A stretch of 64,000 nt of DNA from Kocuria tytonis (GCF_003226895.2 NZ_PNJG02000003.1:178186-242185); one strand, 5' to 3'. Positions 8,075-17,276 are shown, numbered from the stretch's first letter. Notes: generated by a model not told the origin, from the sequence alone. Numbers and translations are program-made.

Positions 8075-9763
8075 ATGATCACTGACACGCACACGAGCGT
8101 GCCGCGGGCAGCCCGGGGCGGCGACGTCCCGGGCGCGGCCCCGGCGCCATCGGACCGGGGACCGGCGGGGATCCACGGGGCGGGCATGTGGACGGGCAGC
8201 GGCGACACCGCGACCGTCACGTGGCTGCACACGCCGGAGAACGGCCGGGTCCGGGCGCTCGTGGTCCTGGCGCCACCCGTGGGTCCGGACCACACCCGGT
8301 CCTACCGCGAGCTGCGTCAGCTGGCCATGATGCTCGCCGGCGCCGGGTACTGCGTGGCCCGGGTGAACTACCGCGGCACGGGGGACTCCCACGGCCTGCG
8401 CCCGGACGACGACGTCGCAGCGCTCTGGGAGCGCAACGTCCGCGACGCCGTGACGCAGGCGCGCGCGGTGTGCGGGATCGCCGACGCGCCGGTCTACGGC
8501 ATCGGCCACCGGGTGGGAACGGCCCTGCTGCTGCGCGCAGTGGAGTGCTTCGACCGCGTGATCGCCTGGGAGCCGGAGAGCGGCGCCGAGTTCCTGCGGC
8601 GCTGGAGCCGCCCCCGCGCCGTCGACCCCCGCGACGTCCCCCCGGAACACGGGGTGGACCTGCCGGGACTGTGGCTCACGGCCGCGCAAGCCGCACAGCT
8701 GCGCGCCCTGCCGGGCCCCGCCCCCGATGTGGACCGCCCGGACGCGGACCGCCCGGACGCGGTGCAGGTCCTGGGGTGGACCGCCCGGGGTGCCGGGCCC
8801 GCATCCCGAGGGAACGCGAGCGAGTACCCGGTGGGGGCGGCGAGTTCGAGCGCCCCACGGCACGGCACGGCTCGGCGCCTGCCCGGTCGGCACACCCCGG
8901 GCGCGCCCGTCCCGCACGAGCAGGCTCCGCGCGGGTGCGACCCGCGCACACGGAACCCGCTCACGGACCTACAAGACGAGGAGCCGGTGCGCTACGACGT
9001 CCTGGAGGACTTGCTGTGGGCCCTGCCCCGCCCCCGGCTGGTGCCCTTCACCGGCGTGGGGAGGGGTCCCGCGCGCAACGAGTTCGTGGCGGACTCCGGG
9101 CACGCGTGCGTCGAGGAGCTCGTGGCCGTGGGATGGCGGGGCCACTGCGGCGTGCTGAGCGGGCCCGCCACCGCACTGCCCGGCACCGACGACGGGAGCG
9201 GCAACCGCGCGGCCGCACCGGATGGGCCCGCGGTGGTGCTCGTCGCCGGCGGGTGCGGTGCGCGGGACGCCTCGGGACTGTGGCCGCCCGTGGCGCGGCG
9301 GCTCGCGGGGCGCGGCGTCGTGACCCTGCGCGCGGACGGGGACGGCGCGGGAGACCGCGTGCCCCCGTGGCAGGAGCGGATCCCCGATCCCCGGCAGGCC
9401 GGCAGCGCACGCGCGGTGCGGCACCAGCTGCGGTGGCTTGCCGAGCGCCACCCCGGGCCCGTGGTGCTCGTGGCCGCGGGCGAGGGCATCCCCACCGCCC
9501 GGCGGGTGGCGGACGCGACGGACGGTGCCCCCGTGGACGGCGTCGTCCTCGTGGGGTCCTGGCAGCGAGCACCCGGTAGGCGGCCGGGTGCGGCGGCCCG
9601 GCGCGTCCTGAACGCCGCACGCGGTCTGCGGCCGCGGACCGGGGGACCGTCGCGTGCCCCGCGGCAGCACCGCGTGGACGTCGGGGACGCACAGGCCCTC
9701 AGCCGGGCGGCGCGGGAGCGGACGGCCCGTGAGCTGGAGGCGCTGCTCGGGAACCGGTCGTGA
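8075..9763 (+). CDS. double alpha/beta-hydrolase-like protein, nucleophile sites degenerate
   Basis: 562 aa. The first half (about 40-200) resembles exosortase-associated or acyl-peptidase-like hydrolases: LVVLAPPVG, a long helix, then VARVNYRGTGDSHG. Where the nucleophile elbow (GxSxG) is expected it reads GIGHRVG. A low-complexity linker (about 225-300) follows. The second half (about 370-520) repeats the same order, with VVLVAGGCGARDASG, VVTLRADGDGAGD and VVLVAAGEGIPTA at the elbow, again without Ser. So it looks like two fused hydrolase folds, both lacking the standard nucleophile. The ATG at 8075 follows GGGGGAGAG; the frame upstream is low-quality. The gene ends 31 bp before the chelatase gene. 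Function unknown. Confidence 0.7.
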   Translation: MITDTHTSVPRAARGGDVPGAAPAPSDRGPAGIHGAGMWTGSGDTATVTWLHTPENGRVRALVVLAPPVGPDHTRSYRELRQLAMMLAGAGYCVARVNYRGTGDSHGLRPDDDVAALWERNVRDAVTQARAVCGIADAPVYGIGHRVGTALLLRAVECFDRVIAWEPESGAEFLRRWSRPRAVDPRDVPPEHGVDLPGLWLTAAQAAQLRALPGPAPDVDRPDADRPDAVQVLGWTARGAGPASRGNASEYPVGAASSSAPRHGTARRLPGRHTPGAPVPHEQAPRGCDPRTRNPLTDLQDEEPVRYDVLEDLLWALPRPRLVPFTGVGRGPARNEFVADSGHACVEELVAVGWRGHCGVLSGPATALPGTDDGSGNRAAAPDGPAVVLVAGGCGARDASGLWPPVARRLAGRGVVTLRADGDGAGDRVPPWQERIPDPRQAGSARAVRHQLRWLAERHPGPVVLVAAGEGIPTARRVADATDGAPVDGVVLVGSWQRAPGRRPGAAARRVLNAARGLRPRTGGPSRAPRQHRVDVGDAQALSRAARERTARELEALLGNRS

Positions 9764-9781
9764 GCACGGGCCGGCACGCGC

Positions 9782-9787
9782 CACAAT
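9782..9787 (+). promoter_or_regulatory. -10 hexamer giving a leaderless chelatase mRNA
   Basis: CACAAT lies exactly 7 nt before the GTG at 9795. The same hexamer serves as -10 of the SAM-IV/metY promoter in this window. Confidence 0.5.
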
Positions 9788-9794
9788 GGGACGC

Positions 9795-10544
9795 GTGAGC
9801 ACTTCGTCCGAGACACCCCCCGTCCTGCTGGCCTGCGCGCACGGAACCCGCGATCCGCGCGGTCAGCGGGCGGTGGCCGCGCTCGTCGCCGCCGTGCGCG
9901 AGACCCTGCCGCACGTTCGCGTGGTGGACACGTGGGTGGACGTCCAGGAACCGGACCTCGACTCCCGCACGGCCCAGCACGCGGCGGAGGACGCCGTGGT
10001 GGTCCCCCTGCTGCTCTCCGCCGGGTACCACGTGTTCGTGGACATGGCCCGGGCGGTCGAGGCGGCTGCGGGGCACCGGGTGGCCGCGGCGCTCGGCCCG
10101 GACCGGCGCCTCGCCACGGTCATGGCGCGCCGTCTCACCGAGGCGCTCGCCGCCGCGGGCGGCCCCGCTCTGGACGCGGAGGACCGCGTGGTCATGGTGG
10201 CCGCCGGTTCCTCCGACGCCCGCGCGGGGAGGGACTGCCGCGTGGTGGCCGGTCTGCTCGCGGCGGAGCTCGGCCACCCCGTGACCACCGCGTACCTCTC
10301 CGCGGCCCACCCCACCCTGCAGGAGGCCGTCGCGGCCGCCCGGCAGGACACGGCCGACGCCGCCGCGGCGGGTCGTGTCCTGCTCGTCCCGTACCTTTTG
10401 GCGCCCGGCTACTTCCACGGCAGGGCGCTCGCCGCCGGGGCGGACGTCACCGCAGAACCCCTGCTGGTGCACCCCGGGGCGGTTCCCCCGGAACTGGTGG
10501 AGCTCGTGGTGGAGCACTACCGGGAGGCCTCCGCCGCGGCGTGA
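9795..10544 (+). CDS. sirohydrochlorin chelatase / CbiX-type protein
   Basis: 249 aa, two tandem CbiX/SirB halves. The first half starts with LLACAHGTRDPRGQ, where the His is the metal-handling residue of the family, and contains VVVPLLLSAGYHVFVDM. The second half has VVMVAAGSSDARAG and VLLVPYLLAPGYFHGRAL. The enzyme inserts Fe2+ (or Co2+) into sirohydrochlorin in siroheme synthesis. The GTG at 9795 was preferred over the ATG at 9786 because a -10 hexamer sits 7 nt before it. Its last 28 bases overlap the 3' end of the convergent hemD-like gene, a natural functional partner in tetrapyrrole synthesis. Confidence 0.88.
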   Translation: MSTSSETPPVLLACAHGTRDPRGQRAVAALVAAVRETLPHVRVVDTWVDVQEPDLDSRTAQHAAEDAVVVPLLLSAGYHVFVDMARAVEAAAGHRVAAALGPDRRLATVMARRLTEALAAAGGPALDAEDRVVMVAAGSSDARAGRDCRVVAGLLAAELGHPVTTAYLSAAHPTLQEAVAAARQDTADAAAAGRVLLVPYLLAPGYFHGRALAAGADVTAEPLLVHPGAVPPELVELVVEHYREASAAA

Positions 10545-11359
10545 TCGCACACGGCCCTGACCATGGCCCCCAGACGGAAGCGCTCGGGCACCACCGCGTT
10601 GCCGATCCCTGCCTCCTCGAGCGGTTGCACGCACACGGGCCCCACGGCCACGGCGGTGCAGCGGCCGTCCCGCAGCGCGGCCACGAGGGCGTCGTACGCG
10701 TCCGCGGCGCGGGCGGCGTCGAACAGGGCGTCCACGGCGGGAGCCGCCGTGAACGTCACGTAGTCCACGTCCCCGGCCACGACGTCCCGCACGAGCCCGG
10801 CCAGGCGTGAGCCCTCGTCCGCGGACTCCCACCGGTACGGCGCCACCACGCGCACCGTGAGCCCGGCCGCGCGGAGCCGGTCCAGCTGCGCCTCGTCCGT
10901 GGTGCCGTGCACCTGGACCGTCACGGTGCCCCGGGGAAGGGGCTCCGTGCCGAGCACCCGGTCCACGAGCTCCGCGGTGCGCCCGGACGTCCCGGTGTGC
11001 GCGCACGGGATCTCCAGCGCCTGCAGCTGACCCTTCGCCTTGGCCCCGCGGGCCAGCACGGTGCTCGCGCGCAGTGCCCCCAGCAGCTCCTCCCGCAGCC
11101 CGTGCTCCTGAGCCACCGCGAGCCAGCGCTTGAGCCCGTACCCGGTGGTGACCAGCACGGTGCCGGGCGCCGAGGCGACGGTGTCGCGGACGGCAGCCAG
11201 GACGTCGTCGTCCTCGTCCGCGGGCGTGAGCCGCAGGGCCGGTGCGTAGCTCACGCGCGCGCCGTGGCGCTCGAACGCGCCCCCCTGCTCCGCGGCCCGC
11301 CGGTGAGCGGTCACGGCCACGGTGAGACCGGTGAGAACACTGTCCTGGGAGATCGTCAT
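10517..11359 (-). CDS. uroporphyrinogen-III synthase-like protein
   Basis: 280 aa, matching the HemD/U3S fold of two alternating domains. Visible parts are LTGLTVAVTAHRRAAEQGGAFERHGARV at the start, LVTTGYGLKRWL, VLARGAKAKGQL (the KG motif around the linker), VVAPYRWE, DYVTFTAAPAVDAL and CTAVAVGPVCVQPLEEAG. It cyclises hydroxymethylbilane to uroporphyrinogen III. No response-regulator-type C-terminal domain is attached, unlike some actinobacterial versions. The ATG at 11359 has TACCCT 6 nt upstream. Its 3' end overlaps the chelatase gene by 28 bp, tail to tail, so the two transcripts would be partly antisense. Confidence 0.88.
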   Translation of the reverse strand: MTISQDSVLTGLTVAVTAHRRAAEQGGAFERHGARVSYAPALRLTPADEDDDVLAAVRDTVASAPGTVLVTTGYGLKRWLAVAQEHGLREELLGALRASTVLARGAKAKGQLQALEIPCAHTGTSGRTAELVDRVLGTEPLPRGTVTVQVHGTTDEAQLDRLRAAGLTVRVVAPYRWESADEGSRLAGLVRDVVAGDVDYVTFTAAPAVDALFDAARAADAYDALVAALRDGRCTAVAVGPVCVQPLEEAGIGNAVVPERFRLGAMVRAVCDHAAAEASR

Positions 11360-11365
11360 GGCTCC

Positions 11366-11371
11366 AGGGTA
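11366..11371 (-). promoter_or_regulatory. -10 hexamer of the hemD-like gene
   Basis: On the minus strand this reads TACCCT, then six bases, then the ATG. It fits a leaderless or near-leaderless start. Confidence 0.4.
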
Positions 11372-11582
11372 GGAGCGCGGAGCCCGGGTGCGTGTCCGAC
11401 GGCGCGGGTAGGCTGGGGCGCGATCCGCACCGACCGCTCCGGGCGGCCACCGCGCGGCGCTCGCGTGAGACGCCCCGGGGCCGGTCAGCGGCACGTCGTC
11501 GTGCCCGGCGACGGTCGGTGCACACCGGCCGCACCCGTCGCCGTTCCCACCCGCACCACTCTCATCCAGGAGTCCGCCACCC

Positions 11583-14500
11583 ATGTCCCTGACCGGTCTG
11601 CTCACCGCGCTCACCGAGGACCGCAGCTTCGCGAACATCCGCACGCAGGCCGCGCGCCCACTCGCGGAGCGCTCCGCGGAGACGATCATCAGCGCCACGG
11701 ACGGGCTGCGCGCCCCCGTGCTCGCGCAGATCGCGTCCGGGCTGGCGGACGCCTCCCACGGCGACGCCGCGGCGTCGGCACCCGCGGGGGCCACCGCTGG
11801 CGACGGCGCCGCCCACGCCCCGATCCTGCTGGCCGTCACCGCCACGGGCCGCGAGGCCGAGGAGCTGCAGGCCGGTCTCGCCTCGTACCTGCCCGCCGAG
11901 CAGATCGCGAACTTCCCGTCCTGGGAGACGCTGCCGCACGAGCGGCTGTCCCCCCGCTCGGACACCGTGGGGCAGCGGCTGAGCGTGCTGCGCCGCCTGG
12001 AGCACACGGACGGCTCCGAGCAGCCGCTGCGCGTGGTCGTCGCCCCCGTGCGCTCCGTGCTGCAGCCCGTGGTCGCGGGCCTCGGACAGATGGCGCCGGT
12101 GACCCTGCGCACGGGCCAGGACTACGACTTCCAGCGGCTCGTGGCGGACCTCGCCGGGGCCGCCTACTCCCGCGTGGACATGGTGACCCGGCGCGGGGAG
12201 TTCGCGGTGCGCGGCGGCATCATCGACGTGTTCCCGCCCACCGAGGACCACCCCGTGCGCGCGGAGTTCTTCGGGGACGAGCTGGACGAGATGCGCTGGT
12301 TCGCGGTGGCCGACCAGCGCACCCTGAGCACCGCGGAGCACCCCACGGTGCTCGTGGCCCCGCCGTGCCGCGAGCTGCTCATCACCCCCACCGTGCAGTC
12401 CCGGGCCGCGAAGCTCAAGGAGCAGCTGCCGGGCGGGCGCGAGATGCTCGAGCGCATTGCGGGCGGGCAGTACGTGGAGGGCATGGAGTCCCTCGCGCCG
12501 CTGCTCGCGGACGAGATGGTGCAGGTGATGTCCCTGCTGCCGGCCGGGTCCGTGACCGTGGTGCTGGAACCCGAGAAGGTCCGGGCGCGCGCCCACGACC
12601 TCGTGGCCACCAACGAGGAGTTCCTCATGGCCGCGTGGGAGTCCGCCTCGGGCGGCAACGACGCGCCCCTGGACCTCGACGCCGCGCTCGACGCCGACGA
12701 CGGCACCTCCCGCACCCTGGCCTCCGGGTCCTTCCACACCATTGCGGACGTCCGGGACCTGGCCCTGGACCGCGCGGTGGGCTGGTGGTCCGTCACCGGG
12801 CTCAACGTCAACGCGGTGACCCCCTCCGAGATCGACGCGGACACCCCCGAGGAGGAGGTCCACCTCGCGGACACGGACGCGGACACCCTCACGGTCACCG
12901 CGCGGGAACCCACCCGGTTCTCCGGGGACGTGGCGGCCATGCTGGAGTTCCTGGGGGAGCGCGTGCGCGAGGACTGGCGCGTGGTGCTCGTCACGGACGG
13001 CCCCGGCCCGCTGCAGCGGTTGACCGAGCTGCTGCAGGGAGCGGACATCCCCGCGTCCCGCTTCGCGGACCTCGTGGACACGCCCCAGCCGGGTCTCGTG
13101 GAGCTCACGACGGCGCGCGCGGGCCGCGGTTTCGTGCTGGAGGCCACCCGCACGGCGCTGCTCACCGAGGCGGACGTGCTGGGCCGCTCCAGCACCTACG
13201 ACAACCGGGCCGAGCGCAAGCTCCCGCAGCGCCGCAAGCGCAACCAGGTGGACCCGCTCACCCTGCAGAAGGGCGACTACGTGGTGCACGAGCAGCACGG
13301 CATCGGGCAGTTCGTGGAGCTCGTGCAGCGGCCCATCGCCGGTGCCATGACCGCACCGGGCCAGCCCAGGCCCGTGCGCGAGTACCTCGTGCTGGAGTAC
13401 GCGGCGTCCAAGCGCAACGGGCCGCGGGACCGGCTGTTCGTGCCCACGGACCAGCTGGACCAGGTGAGCTCGTACGTGGGGGGCGAGGCGCCGTCGCTGT
13501 CCAAGATGGGCGGTGCGGACTGGAACAAGACCAAGCGCAGCGCCAAGAAGGCCGTCAAGGAGATCGCCAACGAGCTGATCCGGCTGTACTCGGCGCGCAT
13601 GGCGTCCAAGGGCCACGCGTTCGGCCCGGACACCCCGTGGCAGCGCGAGCTGGAGCAGGCGTTCCCGTACATCGAGACCCCGGACCAGCTGACCACGATC
13701 GACGAGGTCAAGGCGGACATGGAGCGGCCCATCCCCATGGACCGGCTGATCTCCGGGGACGTGGGCTACGGCAAGACCGAGGTGGCCGTGCGCGCCGCGT
13801 TCAAGGCGGTGCAGGACGGCAAGCAGGTGGCCGTGCTCGTGCCCACCACGTTGCTCGCGCAGCAGCACACGGAGACGTTCGCCGAGCGCTTCTCGGGCTT
13901 CCCCGTGCGCCTGGCCACCCTCTCGCGGTTCCAGAGCGCCAAGGAGTCGAAGGCCACCATGGAGGGGCTGCGCAGCGGTGCGGTGGACGTGGTGATCGGC
14001 ACCCACCGGCTGCTGGGCCAGGAGATGCAGTTCAAGAACCTGGGCCTGGTGATCATCGACGAGGAGCAGCGCTTCGGTGTGGAGCACAAGGAGAAGCTCA
14101 AGGCCATGCGCACGGACGTGGACGTGCTCGCGATGTCCGCCACGCCCATCCCGCGCACGCTGGAGATGTCCATGACGGGCATCCGCGAGACCTCCACCCT
14201 GGCCACCCCGCCCGAGGAGCGCCACCCCGTGCTCACGTACGTGGGGCCGTACACCAACAAGCAGGTCTCCGCGGCCGTGCGGCGCGAGCTCATGCGCGAG
14301 GGCCAGGTGTTCTTCATCCACAACCGGGTCTCCACGATCGAGGCCCGGGCCAAGGAGCTCGCGGAGCTCGTGCCGGAGGCGCGGATCGCGGTGGCCCACG
14401 GGCAGATGGGTGAGGCCCGCCTGGAGCAGATCATCGTGGACTTCTGGGAGAAGAAGTTCGACGTCCTGGTGTGCACCACCATCGTGGAGACCGGCCTGGA

Positions 14501-15362
14501 CATCGCCAACGCGAACACGCTGATCGTGGACCACGCGGACCGCTACGGGCTCTCCCAGCTGCACCAGCTGCGCGGTCGCGTGGGCCGCGGGCGCGAGCGG
14601 GCGTACGCGTACTTCCTCTACCCCGTGGAGAAGCCCCTGAGCGAGACCGCCCTGGAGCGGCTGAAGGCCGTGGCCGCGCACAACGAGCTGGGCTCGGGCA
14701 TGCAGCTGGCCATGAAGGACCTCGAGATCCGCGGTGCGGGCAACCTGCTGGGCGGCGAGCAGTCCGGGCACATCGCGGGCGTGGGCTTCGACATGTACCT
14801 GCGGCTCGTGGGTGAGGCCGTGGCCGAGTACCGCGGTGACCAGGACACCGGTCCCGCCGAGATGAAGATCGAGCTGCCCGTCAACGCGCACCTGCCGCAC
14901 GACTACGTCCCCGGTGAGCGGCTGCGCCTGGAGGCCTACCGCACCATTGCGAACGCCGCCACGGAGGAGGCGGTCGCGGAGGCCGGGGAGGAGCTCACGG
15001 ACCGCTACGGGCCCATGCCCACCCCGGTGCAGAACCTGCTGGACGTGGCCCGGCTGCGGATCCGGGCGCGCGCCGCCGGGCTCACGGACGTGGCCACGCA
15101 GGGCACCATGGTCCGCTTCTCGCCCGCGGATCTCGCCGAGTCCCGGGAGATGCGGCTGCAGCGCATGTACCCGGGCGCGCAGGTCCGCCCGGTGCCTGGC
15201 ACCGAGGACCGCATGGTGCTGATCCCCAAGCCCAAGACCGCGCGGATCGGCGGCAAGGACCTCGTGGACGGGGACATCCTCGCCTGGGGGCGCGAGGTGC
15301 TGGACGCGATCTTCCCGGTGCTCGAACCTGTCGCGGCGGGGGAGGGCGACGCCGCAGGGTAG
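11583..15362 (+). CDS. mfd: transcription-repair coupling factor
   Basis: 1259 aa, full length. An N-terminal UvrB-homology region (about 1-370) is followed by the CarD-like RNA-polymerase-interaction domain near 560-590 (QKGDYVVHEQHGIGQF). The superfamily-2 translocase then shows Walker A GDVGYGKTE at about 722, the DEEQRFG box at about 822, SATPIPRTLEMS, and the TRG-type QLRGRVGRG segment. The C-terminal UvrA-binding-related TRCF domain spans about 1040-1150. It removes stalled RNA polymerase at lesions and recruits UvrA. The ATG follows CAGGAGTC. Near residues 60-75 a variable Ala/Gly-rich insertion contains the 16-bp palindrome centred at 11769-11770 that recurs in two other genes. Confidence 0.97.
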   Translation: MSLTGLLTALTEDRSFANIRTQAARPLAERSAETIISATDGLRAPVLAQIASGLADASHGDAAASAPAGATAGDGAAHAPILLAVTATGREAEELQAGLASYLPAEQIANFPSWETLPHERLSPRSDTVGQRLSVLRRLEHTDGSEQPLRVVVAPVRSVLQPVVAGLGQMAPVTLRTGQDYDFQRLVADLAGAAYSRVDMVTRRGEFAVRGGIIDVFPPTEDHPVRAEFFGDELDEMRWFAVADQRTLSTAEHPTVLVAPPCRELLITPTVQSRAAKLKEQLPGGREMLERIAGGQYVEGMESLAPLLADEMVQVMSLLPAGSVTVVLEPEKVRARAHDLVATNEEFLMAAWESASGGNDAPLDLDAALDADDGTSRTLASGSFHTIADVRDLALDRAVGWWSVTGLNVNAVTPSEIDADTPEEEVHLADTDADTLTVTAREPTRFSGDVAAMLEFLGERVREDWRVVLVTDGPGPLQRLTELLQGADIPASRFADLVDTPQPGLVELTTARAGRGFVLEATRTALLTEADVLGRSSTYDNRAERKLPQRRKRNQVDPLTLQKGDYVVHEQHGIGQFVELVQRPIAGAMTAPGQPRPVREYLVLEYAASKRNGPRDRLFVPTDQLDQVSSYVGGEAPSLSKMGGADWNKTKRSAKKAVKEIANELIRLYSARMASKGHAFGPDTPWQRELEQAFPYIETPDQLTTIDEVKADMERPIPMDRLISGDVGYGKTEVAVRAAFKAVQDGKQVAVLVPTTLLAQQHTETFAERFSGFPVRLATLSRFQSAKESKATMEGLRSGAVDVVIGTHRLLGQEMQFKNLGLVIIDEEQRFGVEHKEKLKAMRTDVDVLAMSATPIPRTLEMSMTGIRETSTLATPPEERHPVLTYVGPYTNKQVSAAVRRELMREGQVFFIHNRVSTIEARAKELAELVPEARIAVAHGQMGEARLEQIIVDFWEKKFDVLVCTTIVETGLDIANANTLIVDHADRYGLSQLHQLRGRVGRGRERAYAYFLYPVEKPLSETALERLKAVAAHNELGSGMQLAMKDLEIRGAGNLLGGEQSGHIAGVGFDMYLRLVGEAVAEYRGDQDTGPAEMKIELPVNAHLPHDYVPGERLRLEAYRTIANAATEEAVAEAGEELTDRYGPMPTPVQNLLDVARLRIRARAAGLTDVATQGTMVRFSPADLAESREMRLQRMYPGAQVRPVPGTEDRMVLIPKPKTARIGGKDLVDGDILAWGREVLDAIFPVLEPVAAGEGDAAG

Positions 15363-15467
15363 CGGCCCCGGGGCCGCGGCGGCTCCCACTGCCCCGCCGG
15401 TGCGCGAGCGCCCCGGGGTGAACTTACCGCCGGTGCGCGCGCGTCGCTGGGGGAGGACCCGGAACGG

Positions 15468-15665
15468 GTGACACCCGTGAGCACGGCGGAGTACACGAAG
15501 GGCGCGGACCGGGTGGCCGTGCATCCCGCCAACAGCTGCCTGGACCTCTCCGCGATCGTGGCCACGGGTTTCACACCGCGGGACAGCAGGGCCGTAGCCC
15601 ACGAGGCGGCCGCGGCTTCCGGGGCACGGGCGCAGCGGGGCACCCGGCGTGAGCGCGAGGTCTGA
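15468..15665 (+). CDS. possible small protein, 65 aa
   Basis: A GTG-initiated 65-codon frame with GGGGGAGGA about 11 nt upstream. Its codons end in G or C about 85% of the time and second positions are much less GC-rich, the usual pattern of real genes here. The product (TKGADRVAVHPANSCLDL and an Ala-rich tail) resembles nothing I recognise. It could equally be a fragment of an eroded gene. A second GTG at 15477 is possible. Confidence 0.3.
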   Translation: MTPVSTAEYTKGADRVAVHPANSCLDLSAIVATGFTPRDSRAVAHEAAAASGARAQRGTRREREV

Positions 15666-15861
15666 ACCCGAGCCCGTTCTCGATGACCGGCACCACCGGG
15701 CTGTAGACGGCACGCGCCGGCGATGCGCCCCCCACGCGTGACCCGGGACCACCACGGTGGCATGCGCACACCTGAGCGCAGGCTCAGGCGGAACGCGTGT
15801 CGAATCGTGATGCCGGCGCACCCGCGTGCCGGCACCGCCCGGGCGACCGTGGACACGCGAA

Positions 15862-15893
15862 AGCCCCGCCCGTCACGGAGACGGAGCGGGGCT
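15862..15893 (-). terminator. terminator of the small membrane-protein gene
   Basis: AGCCCCGC pairs with GCGGGGCT, extended by CCGTC/GACGG, with TTTCG following on the minus strand. Confidence 0.7.
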
Positions 15894-15911
15894 CTCGGGA
15901 GGTGCTGCGGA

Positions 15912-16349
15912 TCAGACGGCGCGGTCCTGCTTCTGCTCACCCTCGCCCACGGCACGCTGGGCCATCTGCGAGGGGTTGCGGGGAAGGTCCAGCGTGGTCT
16001 CGGTGCCGCCCGTGGAGTGGGAGGCGGTGCTGCCGTTGAGGAACAGGGTGGGGACCATCAGGGCCAGGCCGTAGGCCAGGATGCCGAAGAAGAACAGCCA
16101 CGGGCTGCTCGGGTAGGTGCTGAACAGGTAGAGGCTCACGAGGATGGTGATGATGCCGCCGCCGAACAGGATGACGTTCTTCACGACGTCGCCCTCGCCC
16201 GAGTACTGGGGCATCCGGCGACCGTGCGGCTGGCGTGCGCTGCGCCCGGTGTGCTCGTGCCCGTCCACGGCGTGGCTGCCGTCCTCCGCGGTGCGTCCGG
16301 CGGAGTGCTGACGGCTCGTGCTCGTCTCGGCTTCTGCTCTTCTGACCAT
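15912..16349 (-). CDS. small membrane protein, two transmembrane helices
   Basis: 145 aa. A polar, charged N-terminal stretch (1-55, rich in His, Ser, Arg) precedes two hydrophobic helices: about 57-75 (NVILFGGGIITILVSLYLF) and about 83-103 (WLFFFGILAYGLALMVPTLF). A short polar tail follows. The family is not known to me. The ATG has AAAGGGTGAACTC upstream, and TAGACT further up is a candidate -10. It is flanked by its own terminator, so it is probably a single-gene unit. Nothing in the sequence says what it does. Confidence 0.65.
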   Translation of the reverse strand: MVRRAEAETSTSRQHSAGRTAEDGSHAVDGHEHTGRSARQPHGRRMPQYSGEGDVVKNVILFGGGIITILVSLYLFSTYPSSPWLFFFGILAYGLALMVPTLFLNGSTASHSTGGTETTLDLPRNPSQMAQRAVGEGEQKQDRAV

Positions 16350-16453
16350 GAGTTCACCCTTTCAGACCGCCGCGGCGGGCCCAGTACTGTCTTGCGGTCA
16401 GTCTAGTGCCTCGCACCCGGACTTGCCGACATTCCGTCAGTGGGTTGCGGTGC

Positions 16454-17269
16454 TCAGAGCCGCCCCACGATGTCCGCGAGCAGCCGCGAGATGCGGGGGC
16501 CGGCGGCCCGTCCGGCCTCGAGCACCTCCTCGTGGGAGAGCGCCTCGGGGCTGATCCCGGCGGCGAGATTCGTGACCAGGGACATCCCCAGGATCTCGAG
16601 GCCCGCGTGACGTGCGGCGATGGCCTCCAGTGCGGTGGACATGCCCACGAGGTCCGCGCCCAGCACCTTGGCCATCTGCACCTCGGCGGGGGTCTCGTAG
16701 TGCGGGCCTGGGAACTGGGCGTAGACCCCTTCGTCCAGGGTGGGATCCACGGCGTGGGCGATGTCCCGCAGCCGCTGGGAGTAGAGGTCCGTGAGGTCCA
16801 CGAAGGTGGCACCCTCCAGGGAGGAGCGTCCGGTGAGGTTGAGGTGGTCCCGGATCAGCACGGGCGTGCCCGGGGCCCAGTCCGGGTTCAGGCCCCCGCA
16901 GCCGTTGGTGAGGATCACGGTCGAGGCACCCGCCGCGGCCGCGGTGCGCACCCCGTGCGAGACCGCCCGCACGCCTTTGCCCTCGTAGAAGTGGGTCCGC
17001 GCCCCGATCACCAGGGCGTGCCCGCCGCCCGCCAGGCGGATGGAGCGCAGCTTCCCGCCGTGACCCTCCAGCGCGGGTTTCGAGAACCCGGGGATCTCGT
17101 GGGCAGGGATCTCGGAGACCGTCTCCCCGAGCAGGTCCGCGGCACCACCCCACCCGGAGCCCAGTGTCAGCGCGATCTCGTACCGCTCCACGCCGGTGCG
17201 CTCGCGCAGGGCGTCTGCGGCCTGCCGGGCCAGGTCGAAGGGGTCCGTGGTCTCTGCCGTGTTCGTCAT
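16454..17269 (-). CDS. purine-nucleoside phosphorylase (trimeric, PNP family 2)
   Basis: 271 aa. Typical marks: LTLGSGWGGAAD phosphate-binding loop, GKLRSIRLAGGGHALVIGARTHFYEGKG, ILTNGCGGLNPDW, GPHYETPAEVQM, and VGMSTALEAIAARH with the base-binding region following (LVTNLAAGIS). It splits inosine or guanosine with phosphate to ribose-1-phosphate and free base in the cytoplasm. The start is ATG 17269, 7 nt after a TACAGT -10, so the mRNA is probably leaderless. It is divergent from the LpdA-like gene, with 67 bp between the starts. Confidence 0.95.
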   Translation of the reverse strand: MTNTAETTDPFDLARQAADALRERTGVERYEIALTLGSGWGGAADLLGETVSEIPAHEIPGFSKPALEGHGGKLRSIRLAGGGHALVIGARTHFYEGKGVRAVSHGVRTAAAAGASTVILTNGCGGLNPDWAPGTPVLIRDHLNLTGRSSLEGATFVDLTDLYSQRLRDIAHAVDPTLDEGVYAQFPGPHYETPAEVQMAKVLGADLVGMSTALEAIAARHAGLEILGMSLVTNLAAGISPEALSHEEVLEAGRAAGPRISRLLADIVGRL

Positions 17270-17276
17270 GGGCCCC

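Larger units (their letters stand above)
15363..15911. other. 549-bp gap with no firm gene
   Basis: Between mfd and the small membrane-protein gene. It contains a 65-codon frame with coding-like base use (listed separately) and the terminator of the membrane-protein gene (15862-15893). The rest shows no recognisable gene or RNA family. Confidence 0.5.

Noticed and set aside
11562..15821. 1419-codon frame antisense to mfd
   Set aside because: His/Leu/Val/Arg-rich nonsense typical of the antisense of GC-rich genes, without motifs or a ribosome-binding site.
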